A stretch of DNA of 64,000 nucleotides. Origin: Albula goreensis. Lineage: Eukaryota > Chordata > Actinopteri > Albuliformes > Albulidae. Shown piece by piece: positions 33,903 to 45,565 of the stretch. The translations under genes were made by a program, and so were the position numbers. Each line of letters starts with the position of its first letter. The stretch's first letter is position 1. The notes under the pieces are model-generated. The model was not told where the DNA came from. It saw only the letters and a list, made by a program, of their open reading frames with translations, and made no database searches. The DNA lies in NCBI GenBank assembly GCA_022829145.1, contig CM040763.1, forward strand, positions 25,657,488-25,721,487, in the 5' to 3' direction.

Positions 33903-34738
33903 AATTTTTTGAAAAGGAAAGGGGCTGCAGAGTGGAAGAGGCAGACGAGTGCACACTTGTATAGTGGACGATCCTAAATATGTAATAGTTCCAATTTGAA
34001 CAAATGATTTTAGTTTGGATTCGTTCCAAGTTGATTTTGGAAAAACGTGACAGTCCCAACGATATATTGCATGCGTCATTAACATTTTGTCCAGCCATGC
34101 CCCTCCTTGCAGGCCCGGGTGCAGCTGCCCCCCAGGATATATGGCAACGATAAGGCTGGTATACAAAAACTTACCTTCAGAGTTGGCGGGTGATTGATCC
34201 AAGACGAGGGAAAAAAATCGCTGTCACCCTCGAAGATAATTCCAGCCAATGAAATCTCTCCAATAATTCGCCTCCAGTTTCATGTCGAACCATTTTCTTT
34301 TAACCAGTTGCAGCGTATGCAGAACTTTTGACACTGAATGTACTGCAACAGTTACTTCTTGTCAGGCTTTGGTCTTCTTTGGCCCCGACACTCCACTACT
34401 TACACTACTGAACAAAGTATTTTTTTTGTATTCTACTTCCATTAACAAAACTTCTGTTGCCGTTTTTTTTTCTTTTGCCTTTTTTCTGCCATCTCTTTAC
34501 ATTGCCAACAAAGGGATTCCAAGCTCCTTATATGGTATTGCAGGAGAGTCGATTTATGCTAATCGAACATTCTATGAACGCACTTCTGATTTACGATTGA
34601 TTGGTATTCATCAACATATGCACGGGGATACGAACAAGTGTCTACGCTTGTTTGATAAATCCAGTGTAATGTGTTAATTTGTATCCATTGATGCATACAT
34701 TTAAACATAGTTTTACAAAATATTAATAAATGAGGCCC
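33903..34738 (-). mobile_element. Harbinger-like element, left-end segment with Myb-like gene
   Basis: On the minus strand it begins GGGCCTCATTTATTAATATTTTG at 34738. It is similar over some 800 bp to the left end of the complete copy at 58140, including the Myb-like gene remnant and the CTCTGCAG-CCCTTTCCTTTTC block at about 33910-33935. Similarity ends near 33903. A splice-donor-like GAAGGTAAGT lies near 34170. Confidence 0.75.
34250..34500 (-). pseudogene. Myb/SANT-like Harbinger accessory protein remnant
   Basis: Minus-strand remnants in shifting frames, beginning MAEKRQKKK near 34493 and containing VKSSAYAATG and KKMVRHETGG. They correspond to the copy at 58390-58620, whose frame gives TKTWQEITVTVHSVSKV and QQVKRKWFDMKLEA. 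Harbinger elements carry such a Myb/SANT-like DNA-binding partner next to the transposase. Frames are broken. Confidence 0.55.
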
Positions 34739-37700
34739 ATTGTGTGTGTCAACACTTGTGTATATGTACCATGAAATGTATAGAAATGTTAATTCATCCT
34801 AATTTCAGTATATTCATGTTCTCTAAGGTCCAGCATGGGACATTTGCATGGTAACAACACAGCACTCCTCTGAACAAAAATGTATTGTTATGATTGCTGG
34901 ATAGTTTTAACTTTTCTCCTTGCTCATATTCCATGTTTGTTAGTTTAAAAATCTGTACATGCTTTGCAGTGTCTGTGAATGTGTGGCCTACATCTCCTAA
35001 TGTGCTCACCGTGGGAAAGTCCTTCCCTTTGGACGAAGGCCTCCTAAACCAAAACACAGACAGTGGACTTGTAATAACCACTCATTAGACTGGCCTACCT
35101 AATGTCAACTATTCAGAGACAGGAAAGGCAGGGGTGAGCTAAAATACTTTATTTGTACTGTCATATGTCCTCAAATACTGTCATGACGTGTGTTTGTCAT
35201 GATGCAATAGTGTGACTTTGTGTGTCTTGTTATATTGTAGTGAGTAATGTATGGAACTGTTTAAGCTACAGTGTGTCATTACACAAGGACATGCTGCTTA
35301 GAGCAAGAGTTGCTCTTCTATGCCAGCAAAACAGTAATACAATAACTTTTGCCTCCAAAAAAATAATGGCATTGACGTATATTTTCAGCCTTGCTCAAAG
35401 AGAGAAACCTGCAAATTTTTGGCAAGTGACACTCATTTTATGCATGATGCATACCAAAAGGTAATAAATATCTAGTTTTGGTAGCCAATATTGAGTGTCA
35501 GTAGGAGAGATATGCACTATAATTATTCATATTACAGTAAAACATAGCTGACAGTTTGAAGTTGAAGTAATATAATTTATTTCCTGTCATTTTTTACTTT
35601 TGCCAGCTTTTATCATCCACATAGTTTTTGGAACTTTTATGATCCAAAAGGCAATTGTGCATGAAATAGTGATATTCCAAAATTATGTAAAGAATGAAAA
35701 CCATGTGTTCCAATCACAACTTTCTAAGCCCATTTCTGTGGCATTTCAGCAATTGAATGACTCAGTACATGTAACATAAAAAATGTTCACAAAATCTGTG
35801 CAGAAATATGACCAGAATTCAATCAATATTTGTCTGTGTCTTTTACTTACAAAATTACAAATTGCAACTTTATAACACGGATTTCAGAGAAACTGAAAGC
35901 TATTTCCCAAGAAAAGTACCTAAGACAGAAAAGAGAAAGTGTAAGCCTCCTTTCAGCAGGAGAGAGCTGATTTCTGTGGCTGCAGAGCACTCACACACTC
36001 CACTCACACTCTCCCCCTGGAGATGGAGCATTTAACTCACACTCATGGGCTCAGCTCTGCCACCTAGCTTTTAAATAATATCCCATCTCTGTTTGTGTTC
36101 ATGCTGATAGTTTTTATCTAAATTTAATGAACAGCCTTAGTCACGTGCTTTCTACATTCTTAATGTTTACACTGCCACTTGGGGGAAACATTGACACATT
36201 GACACTATTATGCTGTGGAAGTGCTTTGAAAATCACATATATAATAGTGCTGTTGACCAAAACAATAATGACAAAATACTTAATTCTGTGAACTTTAACC
36301 TAGCACACTTTTTATAGCCACATTCATTAAATTTAATAGGAATGCAAGCTTCATGGCTAAGCTTCATTTGGCAAACGGCAGTTAAGAGGTAAAAACAATA
36401 TTATTTGGTGTAACCGTTACTCACAATTGTTTGTGACATCAAGAGTGCAATTTTACAGGCTTCTAGTTGAGTGTAAGGGAGTAAATGATGTGTTGCTTTA
36501 GCAGTGAGTCTATAGCAGCAGCAGAGTGTTGAGTTGTGAGAATGATGGAAGGAACAGTATGTAGAAGGCAGCCGCATGATGAGGAAATGTGGTTTAACAA
36601 TGTCAGTACAAATATCGCTGTTACTCTCAGTGGCAGAGTGGAAGTGACAGCTCCTGTAATTCAGCTGGTATTGTCTGTTCTGTCTGTGCAATGAGAGAGG
36701 GCACACATTACGCATTGGTTCAGCTGCTCCTGTGTGCTGGAACAATAGCACATTTTAAGGGGGGTGGGAGGGCAGAGTGGTTTTTAAGCACAGACCCCCA
36801 GCCATAGTAACACGCAGATGAAAGCACTTAGTGGAGTAGATGATGGTTTGTATTGGGCGGGGGAGACGTCCCCTGCGAACCATGCCTCAGTGCCCTGTAA
36901 TTATTCCCATAAAGCATGCCCTACAGTCCATGTTTTGGAAGTTCAAGTGTATTTTCCCACAGATGCCAAAGTCTCTGGCTGCTGTAGTCATTGTTTTCAG
37001 GTCTGTGCTGTTTTCTTTGCCTCCTAGTGTGGGGCTGAAGCAGCAGAATGAGGGCAGCTGGGGGGACCATGGGTCAGCAGTCTTAAACCCCCAACCCCCC
37101 TTTTATTCAGCGCACTGCTGGCTAAGCACCTGTACTGAGAACAGCAGATAAAACATGCCTAAATACTCATTAAAATCATTACAGTCAGACCCAATCTCTT
37201 TTAACTTTGTGAAAAGCTGCCACGCTTTTCAGATACATCTCATGGTTTTCAATTTGCACATTGCAAACAATGTCTACTTGAACAGTTATTGTACCAGAGA
37301 TTGAATTTCTGTGGTATGCATGTGCTGATGTATTCATTCTGTGACATTACAAACACAGTTGAAACAGCTTTCTATATAAGAAAGCTATATATAAAACATG
37401 AATAAATATGATTACATATTTATCGCAAATGGTAAATATAATAATATAATTTGATGTTACATTTCATGTATGGTATGTTACATGGCAGTGACACTCAAAT
37501 ATTAGAGGGGCAGGAATGAAATGAATCTGCAGTGTCATGGTAAGAGCAGCGCTGCTAGTGCTAAGAGCCCCATTACGATCATTACATCAAGATTATCATC
37601 TAGCCAATACGATTTAGTGACCCAAGATCAAAGGCCCAGAGCCCTCTATTGAGTCCGCTGTACTCTGTGAGAAAGGTGATCCTACCTGGTGTTTGCGATT

Positions 37701-38569
37701 GAAGGTCCCGTTTGAGCTGATGAGTGCCTCTGTGCAGCGTAGCTGACTCTGGCCCTGTGATGCTCCCTGCCCTCATTAGTGCCTCTCTCCTGGCTCCTGA
37801 CCCCGCCTGCAGAGCAGATAAGGGGGGCAGGGCTCCCCGAATCGCATCCCAATGAGCCCAGTCTGTCCAGCCCTCTAATGACTGAGGATGACTGTCCCGT
37901 TATTGGGGGACAGGACAGGTATTTGTGTCTTGCAGAAACCAGGTGGCCTCAGCATCCAACTGGTCATCATCATTAACACTGCCAATCATGGTGGCAAAAC
38001 AAAGCCCTTTAAAAAACATTACTTTGTAATGGTCATCAGTCCCATTGGAACTACAGTATACATTGCAGAGTCAAAATGTCCTGACATTCATGAACCGGAA
38101 TGTAGATACTACATACTGGAAACTCCAACCTGAGAACCTGAGAATAAATGGTGTAGTGACAAGTAATGCAAATGGGTAAATGTGTACACTTTCTGAAAAG
38201 CAATACTTTTGAAGTTAATTTCGGAATACTATACTCTTTACTATTATTGAAGTATTCTTGAGTGAGTAACTACTTTATTACAGTTCACCAGTGTCTTTCC
38301 ATTCCAAGCATTTTCCCCTCTCAATGGCTAATGAGAGCGAGGATTTCAGGCTGGCAGGGTCTGATCTGTGTGTTTTTTTAGGTTGGAAAATTGACATAAT
38401 GTGGATGTACAGGATTCAGTCAGTCACATGCATTTGAGTTTTTTACTTTTTGTAGTGATCATTTATATTAGCAATCAATGTCACATTTATGTTTGGAATG
38501 TAAGGCTTTCCCTGCCATTTCAACTTGAAGGCAGCCCTTCTTATTTTATGTTATTGTCCCCCGTCTAGA
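34739..38569. other. No gene seen
   Basis: Nearly 4 kb of AT-rich sequence without recognisable coding or repeat motifs. The open frames at 36401-36751 (minus), 36840-37151 and 37779-38133 lack family motifs and codon structure I could trust. It may include c1qtnf4 upstream regulatory DNA. Confidence 0.45.
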
Positions 38570-39165
38570 AGTGGACTGGTAATTTGGCATACTGGGCATT
38601 TTCTCTGTGGGCCGATGCACCCTGGAGCTAGTATAATTTTTAATTTAAAAAAATGTTTTGGCCAATGACCGGCCCATAAAGCAATGGCAACAGCCCATTG
38701 GTTTATTTTCTATACTGACACTGTCCTGACCCAATCACAATTTTTACTAGGCCCCAGCCCTCCCCCTCTGTCCTCTCTGTTTCTTGTGTCAGATGCTGTG
38801 GCTAAGAGCCAAAAATCTGTGGCTGGATTAATGCATCAAAATGGATAAACAAAAGCACAAGGGAGGTGTGGAGAAGTTGTGGGCCAAAAAAATGTAGGTA
38901 GATGTCGTCAGATGTGCAAAACTAACAGACATGTTTGCTGAAGGGGCTGAAGTATCTTCAATATCTACAGTACCCGACATTGTGCAGCAACAGGTGGAAC
39001 TTGAGGAGGAGAGGTGGCTTACTATGGCCACTGCCAAGCAGAGGAGCAGGCGTGTGACAGGGAAGCCGAGGAGGGACAGAGTGAGCATATCAGGGCTGAA
39101 GGACAGAGTGAGCAGGAGCAGAAGAAGAGTGTAGTTGAAGCGGTAAGCATGGAGTAGCTTCATGA
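38570..39165 (+). mobile_element. hAT 5' end fragment (second hAT element)
   Basis: Begins near AGTGGACTGGTAATTTGGCATACTGGGC, a hAT-type end seen in ZMYM1-like elements. About 270 bp later there is an ATG at 38841-38843 opening MDKQKHKGGVEKLWAKK, then a stop, then CAKLTDMFAEGAEVSS. This resembles the lysine-rich start of such transposases (compare the SSYKHKSGATNRKEKKK start at 11228). The remainder of the transposase is absent. Confidence 0.6.
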
Positions 39166-39365
39166 TTAACTCACAGGAACTAGCAGCGAGGAAGCAGGGA
39201 GGTAGTGAGTGTGTGGATGCCATAATGATGATGATTAATTCAATTAATGTTGATGATAATGAGATAAGGTAACGTAATGGTAGCGCTATCATAAAGTAAG
39301 ACTGTCACCTACTGCTGGTGGGCCCTCAGTCAGTCAATGTCAAGTAGCGCAGCATAAGCTATATG

Positions 39366-39655
39366 TGTCAGTAATGCCATCTGATTTTGTGTTTTGGTTT
39401 TTGTTTCCCTGTCCATGTGCTTTTGTTTTCATTCCCCCTTGTGTCTGAACCGCCTTCCTTGTTACCTGCTTAGCTGATTGCTCATTTGTTTCACCTGCCC
39501 TGTTGTTCACCTGTGTCTCGTTTGCTTGTTAGTCTGTGTATTTAAACCCTGCCTTTTGTTTGCTCTATGCGAGTTTGTCTCTGTTTTCCCAGTGATCAGT
39601 TATGCTATGAGTCTTTACTCTGGTCTGACCTGTCTGTTTTGATTCTTGTCTGTTT
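39366..39655 (+). repeat. Sushi-like LTR fragment (copy 2)
   Basis: Starts TGTCAGTAAT. It shares long stretches with 62167-62648, such as the block around CATGTGCTTTTGTTTTC and the CCCCCTTGTGTCTG and CTCGTTTGCTTGTTAG motifs. It breaks off at 39655, where the next element begins with TAGTGATGGCGAAACC. Confidence 0.75.
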
Positions 39656-39656
39656 A

Positions 39657-41400
39657 GTAGTGATGGCGAAACCGAGGCTTCTGAAACAATTGACACAATT
39701 GAAGCAATTGCTTCAAAAATATATCGATGTTCCGATGCTTCACCCAGATGGGTGTTATGTCATCATGATCAAATACGCATAATACAGCCCTATAACAGAA
39801 GTTTCCTGTGGTTCTTTGAGAAGAGTCCCTGGCTGTTTTTTGTCATTTAGGAAGTTCAAATCTGGCTGGGTAGCTGTTTGAAGTTACACTTACCACATGT
39901 ATTTTTGGAACAAATAGTCTGTTTACTAAGCTTTTTCTTACTTGAATATGCAGATAGGAGAAACATAGGCTGTGATGTGATTATCTCTGTGAAATGTCCT
40001 GGACTAATGACAAAGTCATTAGTCGTGTTTCATCATGATCATTTTCCAAATGCACGAATGAATTACTAATTAAAAGAATCTGGCATTTCTTTGTAAATCT
40101 ATTTATTTGAGAATGCAGAGCATGCAAATAATAGCAACACCCAACATGACCGAATAGGCTTTCCCTGAGAAGCGAAGGAGAAAACCAAAGTAATTCTAAC
40201 CGCTGTCTATTCAAGGCTTTGACTCATTTAGCTGATGTGTCACAATAGTTGTACGTACTTGTTTCAAAGCACTTGTGATAATAACATTTGCTGGTAGCCT
40301 ACACAAATCAGCGGACGTATTATTCCCTCAAGAGAAACTTTGTCCCAGTAGGTGGGTCCTATTTTATTTAGTTACTCCATATACACACATTCACAAGGTA
40401 CATAGCCCGCTGGCAAAGTATTATGCAATAAAAGTTCATTGGCTTGTTCAGATTCAAACAACGCAACTTCGCTTTTACTCACAAACGGCAGCTCAGGGCG
40501 TTAACCATTGGGTTACATAAACTGAGGGACAAGGGACTGAAACAATTGACAATGCTAATGCGTTGGACTAGCTCAGATCATTTTGAAACATTATCTGACG
40601 CTTTGGAACAATTAAGAGTGCTTTGAAACACTGCCACGCCATTTGATGCTTTGAAAAAATTAGAACTGTTTTGGAACACTGACATAGCTCACTCTTAGGA
40701 ACAATCAAGACTGTTTCCAAATGGTCTGGTAGCTGACTCTAAGTCTGCTTTGAAGAAGTGAATATTAGTTTAGGGTTATTAACCAGTATAATATACTTCC
40801 TCAGATGTCACTATAATACGTTTTATTAAATAGCAACGATTTTGAAACTGTATTTGAAAGTAGGCCACATACATTCGTAATGTTCTGGTTGTTATGCAGC
40901 ATGTAACTTCCAGGAGGAAGCTATATTAGTGACATGATAACATAGGTTATGTGTCATCTTTGCTCGACCATTGAGAATCATCAGTTTTTAAGAGGGTCGT
41001 AAAATATATGCACATGAGATTATGCAACTACAAGATGCTTGAACTGTTTTACATCCCCATATATTGTTACATATGTCCAATTCTTCAATGCAGACTTATT
41101 GCAGATTACTTGTTATGACATACATTGTTATGTCACCAGCAGATGTCCCCATCACAAGTGTTTCGAAACAGTTTCTTGTTCCTAAGAGTCAGCGGCCAAA
41201 GCGTTTGGAAACAGTCTTGATTGTTCCTAAGTGTCAGCTGTGGTAACGTTTGAACACAGTCTTAATTGTTTCAGAGTGTCCAATGACGTGGCAGTGTTTG
41301 GACACAGTCTTAATTGTGTCAAAGCCTGAATTAACTGTGCAGTGTTTCGAAAATTTTTTTAATAGTTTCAAAGTGTCAGGTGACCTGGCATATATACTCC
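39657..41400. mobile_element. DNA transposon-like unit with inverted GAAACA/TGTTTC arrays
   Basis: Starts GTGATGGCGAAACCGAGGCTTC, close to the 3' break of the LTR fragment. Two arms of degenerate, roughly 50-55-bp tandem units built on TTTGGAAACAGTCTTGATTGTT lie in opposite orientation at about 40530-40740 and 41155-41395. A 28-bp segment at 40694-40721 is a perfect reverse complement of 41204-41231. The pattern of inverted subterminal arrays with no coding region suggests a non-autonomous DNA transposon. The superfamily and exact ends are unknown. Confidence 0.5.
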
Positions 41401-41532
41401 AATTAACGTACAATAATAAGAAAATTATCATGTAATTACTTTGTATTACTGAGAAAAATGGCTGCACCTGTAAAATCTTATAAATAAGGCCAAAACACCA
41501 CCACCCCTGCATTGTGGAGAACAGGCTGAGTC

Positions 41533-42644
41533 ATGGCTGCACTCCAGAGAGTCCTTTACCTCAACCAAAGGTGCAGAAGAGTACGTTGATGCCGCAGTAC
41601 TTGTGTCAGACTCAATTATGCAATGAGGGTCAACTTCAATCCATTAGACCACTTCAATGATGAAGCCATCCTGGAAAGGTACAGGCTACCAAGAGCTGAA
41701 ATCCTTTCCCTGAAGAAACTCACAGAGGGAGATTTGGCAAGATCCACCCTGTGCAACTTTGCCCTAACCCCTACAGTCCAGCTCCTAACAGCACTGCGGT
41801 ACTATGCCACTGGGGGATACCTGCAGACGATCGGGGAGGGCCATGGTCTCAGTGTGGCTGCTGTGTCTAAGGCTGTGCATTCAGTTACAGCCTTGCTGCT
41901 GCGGCATTGCCACACATACATTAGGTTCCCAAGAACATGGTAGAACATACTGAAGGTGAAGCAAGGGTTCTATGGGCTCACTAACCCAGGCATCCCCCAG
42001 GTTGTAGGTGCCATAGATGACACCCTGATCCCCATACTTCCCCCTGCCTGAATGATGACCCTGCCTACACCTGCAGAAAAGGGTATGTAGCTTTAAATGT
42101 GCAGGTGGTGTGTGATTCCCAGGGTATAATTTTGGATGTGGTTGCTAAATGACCCGGCAGCACACATGACTCATTCATATGGGCAAACTCTGCCCTTTGT
42201 GTAATGGCAAATAATGGCGATTTCGGAGGCGGAAGGCTATTGGGGGACAGTGGGTATCCACTCCGGTCCTTCCTGATTCCTGTGGCAATCCCTCAATCTG
42301 AACCAGAAAGGAGATACAACGCCATACATGCAGAGGCCCGGAATGTAGTGGAGAGGGCCATTGGAATGTGGAAAATGCACTTCCGCTGTGTCCACAAGTC
42401 ATCTGGCGGCCTCAGGTTCTCCCCTACCAGGAGCTGTGCAGTGGTTGTGGTCACTGCAATGCTCCACAACATGGCAGTGATGGCTAAAGTGCCCATGCCA
42501 AATGTTGGACCAGAGGTGGAGGAGGAAGAGGAGGAGCAGGAGCAGAACATTGCGCCACTGCCTGTACCCAGAGAGAGGCGTGATGTGCAGCGTCAGGCAG
42601 GAGTTGATGCAAGACGACAGCTGATTGCCATTGTGTTTTGTTAA
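41533..42644 (+). pseudogene. Harbinger transposase (HARBI1-like)
   Basis: Encodes the DDE transposase of a PIF/Harbinger element. It opens at ATG 41533 with MAALQRVLYLNQRCRR and meets an in-frame TGA near 41587. It continues through ERYRLPRAEILSLKK, LLTALRYYATGGYLQTIGEG, a TAG after PRTW at 41943, and then KQGFYGLTNPGIPQVVGAID (first catalytic Asp). The middle around 42040-42190 is broken. The last part, 42204-42644, has LLGDSGYPLRSFLIP (second Asp) and EARNVVERAIGMWKMHF (Glu), followed by an acidic tail. Stops and frame breaks disable it. The partner gene runs convergently at 43087-43851. Confidence 0.88.
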
Positions 42645-43086
42645 TTATGTAAACTGGTTTGGGGCTTCATTAAATTTGTATTCTCTCACAAATGACTGGT
42701 TTCATTTTCTGTCAATGACTCAACTTTTTTGGCATGCAAGCCTTTCACAGTTATTACCTTTCATCCACTACAACTGTTCAGACACTTAAACCATGGCTTA
42801 ACACTTGGAGCTTTAATCTTATATGTAATATTGTCAGCAAGGTGGTAGCAAAGTAATTCATGTGCCATGATCACCTTCAAGCTAGAGCAGGGGTTAAACT
42901 GTTGCATGATGTGGGCCTTCCATACAATTGTGTTGTCAGGGAAGAAAATGTTAGATATGAAATGGATTCAATGGATTTATTATGCACATTGACAAGGGCA
43001 AATAGCAGTTAGCCTTCATTCTGCTGCTGGTCAACAGAAAAGGATGCTCGATGCAAATTATGTTCAAATGCACAATATTTGTTACA
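42645..43086. other. Spacer between the two Harbinger genes
   Basis: No coding sequence. It separates the convergent transposase and Myb-like genes of the same element. Confidence 0.5.
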
Positions 43087-43851
43087 CAATCATTGAAATA
43101 GCGTACCTTGCTCGGGGGGCAGTAATATTGGCACTGAAATGGAGGGCCTCTGAAACTGTACTTCTACCAAATCGACTTGTTTTGCCAGCAGGTCAAGCTT
43201 CGCCCTTTTCAGGGCCATCCTCTCATTATGATGCCTCTCCCTTTGTTCTATGAGCTCCCGGAGCAGTTGGAGCCTCTCCTTCTCCAGGTTTATCAGCTCT
43301 CTGCTGCACTGGCATTCCAGGTCAGGGTGCCTGTGGCTGCCAGCAGTCTCAGACGGTCTCATATGCGAGGGCCCGGGGGGTTAGGGAGCAGCATGGGCTT
43401 GAGGGGAGGAGGCACTGCAGTCTGGGGAAGGGGAGACTGGTGATGCTGGCAATGTCTCATTCCCACAGACATCAATGCCTCCAGGTATGCCCTCAGCGGC
43501 TGTTGGCCACATTACAGCCAGGGCTCACTCTTCCTCTGGGGTCAGAGGAGTCACAGTGCTTATGCCTCCTCCAGTCACCCTTTCCCTCTCCCTCCTCACT
43601 TCTGCTTCCCTCTCTTTAGTGTGACTAGACTAGTTCTGCCATTTTTTACGCACCTCCACCCCGGTCCTTGGCTGCCTGCTGGAAGCACTGAGTTTGTCAG
43701 CAATTGCATTCCAGAGATTAGCGTTTGTTTTGTTGGCAGATTTGTACTTTGATTTAGCAAACAGTATATCTTTGTTTTGTTCAATTTCATTGAGCAGGAT
43801 GAGGATTTCTTCCTTTGTGAAGGCAGATTTCCGTGTCCTTTTCTCCTCCAT
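43087..43851 (-). pseudogene. Harbinger Myb/SANT-like (NAIF1-like) accessory protein
   Basis: Starts at ATG 43849-43851 with EEKRTRKSAFTKEEILILLN and KYKSANKTNANLWNAIADKL, ending RTGVEVRKKWQN. This is the Myb/SANT-like DNA-binding domain typical of the second gene of Harbinger elements (host relative NAIF1). After frame breaks the C-terminal part (about 43090-43362) is a coiled-coil-like stretch with ERLQLLRELIEQRERHHNER. In active elements the protein binds DNA and carries the transposase into the nucleus. Confidence 0.82.
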
Positions 43852-43934
43852 GACTGATTGTCAGACACCACACTGCCACATGCCAATTTATTGGAGCAAT
43901 CAGGCTCTGGATTGAATAATAAATGAGCAGACAA

Positions 43935-44690
43935 GGTGAAAGGAGTTATACTTCATTATCAATAGATAACCATCAAAAGAAGAACCGACACATGATGATG
44001 CAACTTTCGCTGTTGTCACAAACAAAGCCGAAGATACAATGCAGTTAGTTGACTACTGACTCTGACTGTGACCAGAAACTTACAGAAATTCTCAGTTTCA
44101 CCTGCGGTTGCGGTTGAAGGTGAAAAGAAAATTCAAAGCTCGGCCAGGAATCCTGTACAAACAAACTACCTCATAAACGCATCTATGAGCTACGCTACAT
44201 GGTAAACGCGTTGTCACAGCCGGAACAGGACATGTTCATTGCACATCTGCACTTTTTGTTGTACCTTTTTGTATTTTATTATAAGCTACTGTGTTGTGCT
44301 AGTCAATAAAAGTGTTTCTTGTTTCATAAATATATATATGAATATATTCATATACTTTGAACACACATTAATACTGTCTTTAATATAAAACAATAAGGAG
44401 GGCAACTGTTAATGTACTGAAGTCACAGAATGATTAAGAGACATGCACAGATAGGCTGAGAATGAGAAGAGTAAAAAGAAGTATCACAATTTACCACTAA
44501 TGTTTTAACGTGAATGATGTTTTTTCATATTTTATATGAATTTATGATTTTTTTTTTCAACACTGCAAATACAAAATGAACTTACTAATTGATTAAAGCA
44601 CTACCCTAACCTAACCATTATTAGCATCAGTTCCTTTTCCAAAAGTGATTTTTGAGCTGAGAATGTATGCAAAACAGAAAAAGGCTGTTT
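43935..44690. other. No gene seen
   Basis: Non-coding, AT-rich. It may contain the right terminus of the Harbinger element, which I could not identify. Confidence 0.4.
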
Positions 44691-44699
44691 TGTCAGAAC

Positions 44700-45274
44700 T
44701 GCAGTTCACAAAAGTATAATGTCCTTTTTTTGCGTTAATGTGCCCCTGAATTATATGTTCGGTCACATTTTTGAAGTTTTCTTTTTATAGCATAGAGTGT
44801 TCTTTGAGATTTTTCTTTTAAAGCATTCACTGTCATGTTAAAACTTCCTGATGCTATGATTTTCAGATCAAGGTAGGTGTAATTTAGGGTTTGTTCTAGG
44901 GTGGTGTTGCCTTGAAAAAACTGGAACCTGTTTTCCTGACATTGGGCCTTTTTTCAGAAGATCATTACTTTTGTTTTTTCTAGGTTTACTGTCAGTTCTG
45001 ACAGAAATTTTCTACCAGAGACAAGTTCTGTTGTAAGCCTTCTTCTGAGGATGACAACAGAATCAGGTCATCTGTGTAGAGTAAACATTTTACTTCCGTG
45101 TCATGTAGAGTGAGGCCAGGGGATGTAGACTGTTCCAACAGCACTGCTAACTCATTAATTTAAATATTGAACAGTGCTGGACTCAAGTTACAGCACTGCC
45201 TCACCCCACATTTCTATGTGAAGTAGTCTGTTCTTTTGTCACCAATTTTCACACCACATTTATTTTCTGAGTAC
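44700..45274 (-). pseudogene. LINE reverse transcriptase, downstream half (split by ERV2)
   Basis: Minus-strand RT fragment: NKCGVKIGDKRTDYF, GVRQCCNLSPALFNI, LEQSTSPGLTLHDTEVKCLL, YTDDLILLSSSEEGLQQNL (catalytic DD), TVNLEKTKVMIF and, further left, SGSFNMTVNALKEKSQRTLY. The upstream half lies at 51488-51860, beyond the provirus. Stops are present. Non-LTR RT is clear; the clade is not resolved. Confidence 0.75.
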
Positions 45275-45496
45275 TGTAGATATATGGAAAATCTAAGGAA
45301 CAACATCGAGACACTCTGTTGATTGTCAGGGACAGGAAGATCTCGACCCAGAGCTCTGTATGCTTTATTCACTTACTGCTTAATAAACAGATTAATGACC
45401 GAATATCTTCTCCTATCGCTTCATTAAAAGAACACGCAGATTTCGCTCTCACCTAGAATAATGAGAATATTGAGTAGAATGGGCGAAAATCCAACA
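45275..45496 (+). repeat. ERV2 5' LTR, U3 deleted (222 bp)
   Basis: Has the first 33 bases of the LTR (to AACAACATC) and then, from GACACTCTGTTGATTGTC, the part equivalent to R-U5, including an AATAAA near 45378. About 600 bp present in the 3' LTR, with its TATA box, are absent. Both outer ends are exact. Confidence 0.88.
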
Positions 45497-45499
45497 ATT

Positions 45500-45517
45500 T
45501 GGTGACCCCGACGTGAT
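45500..45517 (+). other. ERV2 primer-binding site, tRNA-Trp
   Basis: TGGTGACCCCGACGTGAT starts 3 bases after the 5' LTR. It is the sequence I know as the tRNA-Trp primer site of avian leukosis and Rous sarcoma viruses. Confidence 0.85.
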
Positions 45518-45565
45518 GAAGACAGAGAAGTGACGGCCTGAGAAAAGAAATACAATGGACAAGTA

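Noticed and set aside
36401-38133. Several open frames as host exons
   Set aside because: No protein motif, splice sites or coding bias could be seen; they fit random open frames in AT-rich DNA.
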